A stretch of DNA of 64,000 nucleotides from Oscillatoria sp. CS-180. Lineage in GTDB: Bacteria; Cyanobacteriota; Cyanobacteriia; Phormidesmidales; Phormidesmidaceae. Below are positions 61,864-64,000 of the stretch, piece by piece (the stretch's first letter is position 1; the number at the start of each line of letters is the position of its first letter). Made by a program: the position numbers and the translations under genes. Location of the stretch: NCBI RefSeq assembly GCF_028330965.1, contig NZ_JAQMUB010000056.1:1-64000 (forward strand), in the 5' to 3' direction. The notes beneath the pieces were generated by a model, which had not been told where the DNA came from, made no database searches, and worked only from the letters and a program-made list of their open reading frames with translations.

Positions 61864-62448
61864 TTAGAGGCGAATAGGTTCACGCTGCTCCGTAAATTCA
61901 ACTGATTCAATTCCAAGTTCTGAATTTTCAAGTAGGGTCTGCTGTAGGCTGCCGAAGAGAATACGCTGTTCACAGGTAGCCAGAGAGACAAACTGGCGCT
62001 GGGTGTCGGGTCTGCGGCGAAAATCAATCGTGACGCTGTCATCATCACTGTTGGATAGGACACGATAACCTGCTAAGTCAAAGTTGATCAGGTCAGGTAT
62101 TTCATCCGTCAACAGATAGTGAACCGTTTGAGAAACTGCATCGTCTTTTGCGACGATCTTTGCTTCGCCAACATAGCCTTCACAACTAGCTGGAGGCGTA
62201 TACAGCATGATAGTGATGAGGTCTGGAGTATTCTCAGCAACGGTTTGCCAAAATTCCTCCGTCGTCTCTAAAGCCAAAGCTAAGGAGGTGAAATGAATAC
62301 GAACAGGCTGAATATTGGGTATATTTTCTTGAGCCAATGCCAGCAGGGGAGCGATCGCACCCACTGTCCAAAGGCTCAGCCCCCACCCCACAACTTTGGA
62401 AAATTGCCGAGGCACATTTACAAAGCGGTGTAAGCTTACTTTGGTCAT
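61864..62448 (-). CDS. Hypothetical exported protein (194 aa)
   Basis: A signal peptide (VVGWGLSLWTVGAIAPLLALA, cut before QEN) precedes a soluble alpha/beta domain with two cysteines (in PASCEGYVG and ATCEQRIL). I do not recognise the family. It is divergent from pyrB with only 41 bases between starts, so the promoters must overlap the coding ends. Confidence 0.65.
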   Translation of the reverse strand: MTKVSLHRFVNVPRQFSKVVGWGLSLWTVGAIAPLLALAQENIPNIQPVRIHFTSLALALETTEEFWQTVAENTPDLITIMLYTPPASCEGYVGEAKIVAKDDAVSQTVHYLLTDEIPDLINFDLAGYRVLSNSDDDSVTIDFRRRPDTQRQFVSLATCEQRILFGSLQQTLLENSELGIESVEFTEQREPIRL

Positions 62449-62489
62449 ATTGACGCCCTCCCAATGAGTGCCTTAGATAGGTTGCTGCT

Positions 62490-63524
62490 GTGGCTGAAAC
62501 TGCCTGGAATCATCGACACGTTCTTTCGTTATCTCAATTCACCCCTCAAGATTATGAGACTGTTATCAGTACAGCAGTCAGCTTTCGAGATGTCCTCTCT
62601 CGCCGCAATAAGAAGGTGCCAACGCTCCAGGGCAAAGTCGTTACTAACTTGTTCTTCGAACCGTCTACTCGTACTCGCAGCAGCTTTGAGCTAGCGGCCA
62701 AACGGCTTTCAGCAGACGTCCTTAATTTTGCGCCAGGCAGCTCTTCTTTAACCAAAGGCGAGACTATTTTAGACACAGCGAAAACCTATTTGGCAATGGG
62801 GGCTGACATCATGATCATCCGCCATGCGGCTACGGGTGTTCCCCACGCGATCGCGGCTGAACTGGACAGGCTGAAAACAGGTGTCGGTGTTCTGAATGCT
62901 GGCGACGGACAGCATGAGCATCCTTCCCAAGCACTTCTTGATCTCTTGACATTGTGCACTGTGCTCAATCCGGAGAATCCTAATATTCAATCTCTCAAAG
63001 GCAAGAAGATCGCGATTGTAGGAGATATTGTGCACTCGCGAGTCGCTCGTTCTAATCTATGGAGTTTGACCGCCTGCGGGGCTGAAGTTCACCTAGCAGG
63101 ACCGCCGACACTCTTACCTGCAAGGTTTGTGGATAGTTTTCAGCGATCGCCCATTGAGCCTCCTGACATCTCCCGCCAGCTACAGCAACATACCAGCCTA
63201 GAGGCCGCTCTAAAAGGGGCTGACTTTGTGATGACTCTACGCCTACAGAGGGAACGCATGGCCCAATATTTGCTTCCCAGCGTGCGAGAATATCACCACC
63301 AGTTCGGCATTACCCACGAGCGCTTGAAAAGCTGCTCCCCTGCCGTCAAAGTTCTGCACCCTGCTCCGGTGAATCGTGGTGTCGAAATCAGCTCTGAGTT
63401 AATGGATGATCCGGAGCGCAGCCTAATCGGTCAGCAGGTTACGAGCGGTGTCGCCACCAGGATGGCTTTACTATATTTGATAGGCACCCGTGGCCGAAAT
63501 GCTGAAGTCCTCGACGGAAATTAG
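62490..63524 (+). CDS. pyrB: Aspartate carbamoyltransferase catalytic subunit
   Basis: 344 residues. The carbamoyl-phosphate loop STRTR (59-63) in [32 protein letters not shown] (with the second loop Lys), [11 protein letters not shown] and [15 protein letters not shown] (aspartate pocket) are all present. It makes carbamoyl-aspartate, the first committed step of pyrimidine synthesis. The start is GTG at 62490, supported by alignment with the usual N-terminus (W...[16 protein letters not shown]). moaE follows within a few bases. Confidence 0.95.
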   Translation: MAETAWNHRHVLSLSQFTPQDYETVISTAVSFRDVLSRRNKKVPTLQGKVVTNLFFEPSTRTRSSFELAAKRLSADVLNFAPGSSSLTKGETILDTAKTYLAMGADIMIIRHAATGVPHAIAAELDRLKTGVGVLNAGDGQHEHPSQALLDLLTLCTVLNPENPNIQSLKGKKIAIVGDIVHSRVARSNLWSLTACGAEVHLAGPPTLLPARFVDSFQRSPIEPPDISRQLQQHTSLEAALKGADFVMTLRLQRERMAQYLLPSVREYHHQFGITHERLKSCSPAVKVLHPAPVNRGVEISSELMDDPERSLIGQQVTSGVATRMALLYLIGTRGRNAEVLDGN

Positions 63525-63527
63525 CCT

Positions 63528-64000
63528 GTGGTTCTATCAACTCCTCTTCCTTTTGTTCCCAACCCTGCTGTGGCGGAGGGCGATCACTTCGTAATGACGT
63601 TTGCACCGTTATCTTTGCCCGCTGTATATGAACTGGCGGATGATTCGTGTAATGGGGCGATCGTGGTGATGAGCGGCATGGTGCGCGACAACACCGATGG
63701 CCGCACTGTTTCCTACTTGGAATATCAGGCTTACGAACCGATGGCGATAGAGGTGTTCAAGCAAATTGCAGCGCAGATTCGCCAGCAATGGACAGACATC
63801 ACCCGCGTTGTTATCCATCACCGTACGGGCAAGTTAACTGTCGGTGAAATTAGTGTGCTGGTAGCTGTGGGCTGTCCCCACCGAGGAGAAGCGTTTGCCG
63901 CCTGTCAATACGCGATCGACACCCTCAAACACAACGCCCCTATCTGGAAGAAGGAACACTGGCAAGATGGCTCTAGCACTTGGGTCAGCATTGGCGCTTG
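63528..64000 (+). CDS. moaE: Molybdopterin synthase catalytic subunit (partial)
   Basis: The gene runs off the window end. The sequence is MoaE: NGAIVVMSGMVRDNTDGRTV, YLEYQAYEPMAIEVFKQIAA, VIHHRTGKLTVGEISVLVAV, and PIWKKEHWQDGSSTWVSIGA with the catalytic lysine pair. It transfers sulfur to make molybdopterin. Possible starts are GTG 63528 (3 bases after the pyrB stop), GTG 63570 and ATG 63594; the domain proper begins at the last. Confidence 0.9.
   Translation, partial: MVLSTPLPFVPNPAVAEGDHFVMTFAPLSLPAVYELADDSCNGAIVVMSGMVRDNTDGRTVSYLEYQAYEPMAIEVFKQIAAQIRQQWTDITRVVIHHRTGKLTVGEISVLVAVGCPHRGEAFAACQYAIDTLKHNAPIWKKEHWQDGSSTWVSIGA

Overview
The window reads as chromosomal DNA of a free-living cyanobacterium. 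The octamer GCGATCGC and its close variants (the HIP1 motif) occur throughout. Several families are typical of the phylum: the sterol desaturase/SDR fusion, the DUF2358 and DUF1499 proteins, the XRE/NB-ARC/WD40 protein, arsenosugar radical-SAM ArsS beside TVP38 proteins, and a large DUF4347/RTX secreted protein. I cannot name the genus. No tRNA, rRNA, CRISPR array or complete insertion sequence was recognised.

Layout. 1-5.4 kb: a small exported protein, then a secreted DUF4347-M14 carboxypeptidase-RTX protein, followed by a graveyard holding a repeat, a PIN-toxin fragment, a strong hairpin and a decayed RTX C-terminus. 5.6-9.1 kb: an HTH/NB-ARC protein with fourteen WD40 repeats. 9.3-13.2 kb: small housekeeping or unknown genes and a desaturase/dehydrogenase fusion. 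13.3-22.1 kb: one 2929-residue gene with G8, DUF5060/TIM-barrel, three LamG, two cadherin-like and GH9 modules. 22.1-23.6 kb: long non-coding stretch. 23.6-27.3 kb: a GAF pseudo-histidine kinase facing a kinase/regulator two-component pair. 27.6-30.4 kb: arsS and two TVP38/TMEM64 proteins. 30.5-40.8 kb: a minus-strand surface-polysaccharide cluster (epimerase, glycosyltransferases, methyltransferases, a deacetylase/GT2/coiled-coil fusion, Wzt/Wzm exporter). 41-45.6 kb: clpP, a metallophosphoesterase, signal peptidase I, and a MocR regulator divergent from a PNPOx-family protein. 45.8-53.3 kb: accessory genes with an intact MntA-HepT toxin-antitoxin pair, a decayed second copy, a four-helix-bundle protein flanked by heptamer repeats, and a YwiC/cupin/methyltransferase/Crp/sucrase-ferredoxin-like group. 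53.5-56 kb: two membrane proteins and a class II aldolase. 56.2-59 kb: an A+T-richer island with a nuclease-like/ParA fusion, a ParB-like/Rho_N partner and a pentapeptide-repeat protein. 59-64 kb: RDD and SpoIIM-type membrane genes, an exported protein, pyrB and moaE, the last cut by the window end.

The best candidates for something undescribed are the two-gene unit at 56258-58317 (a predicted PD-(D/E)XK nuclease fused to a ParA ATPase, overlapping a ParB-like gene) and the bi-catalytic hydrolase at 13344-22133. At least three families of short dispersed repeats, two of them bounded by TATAGC...GCTATA, are scattered in intergenic DNA. All function calls rest on motif and family recognition by eye; no database search was run.
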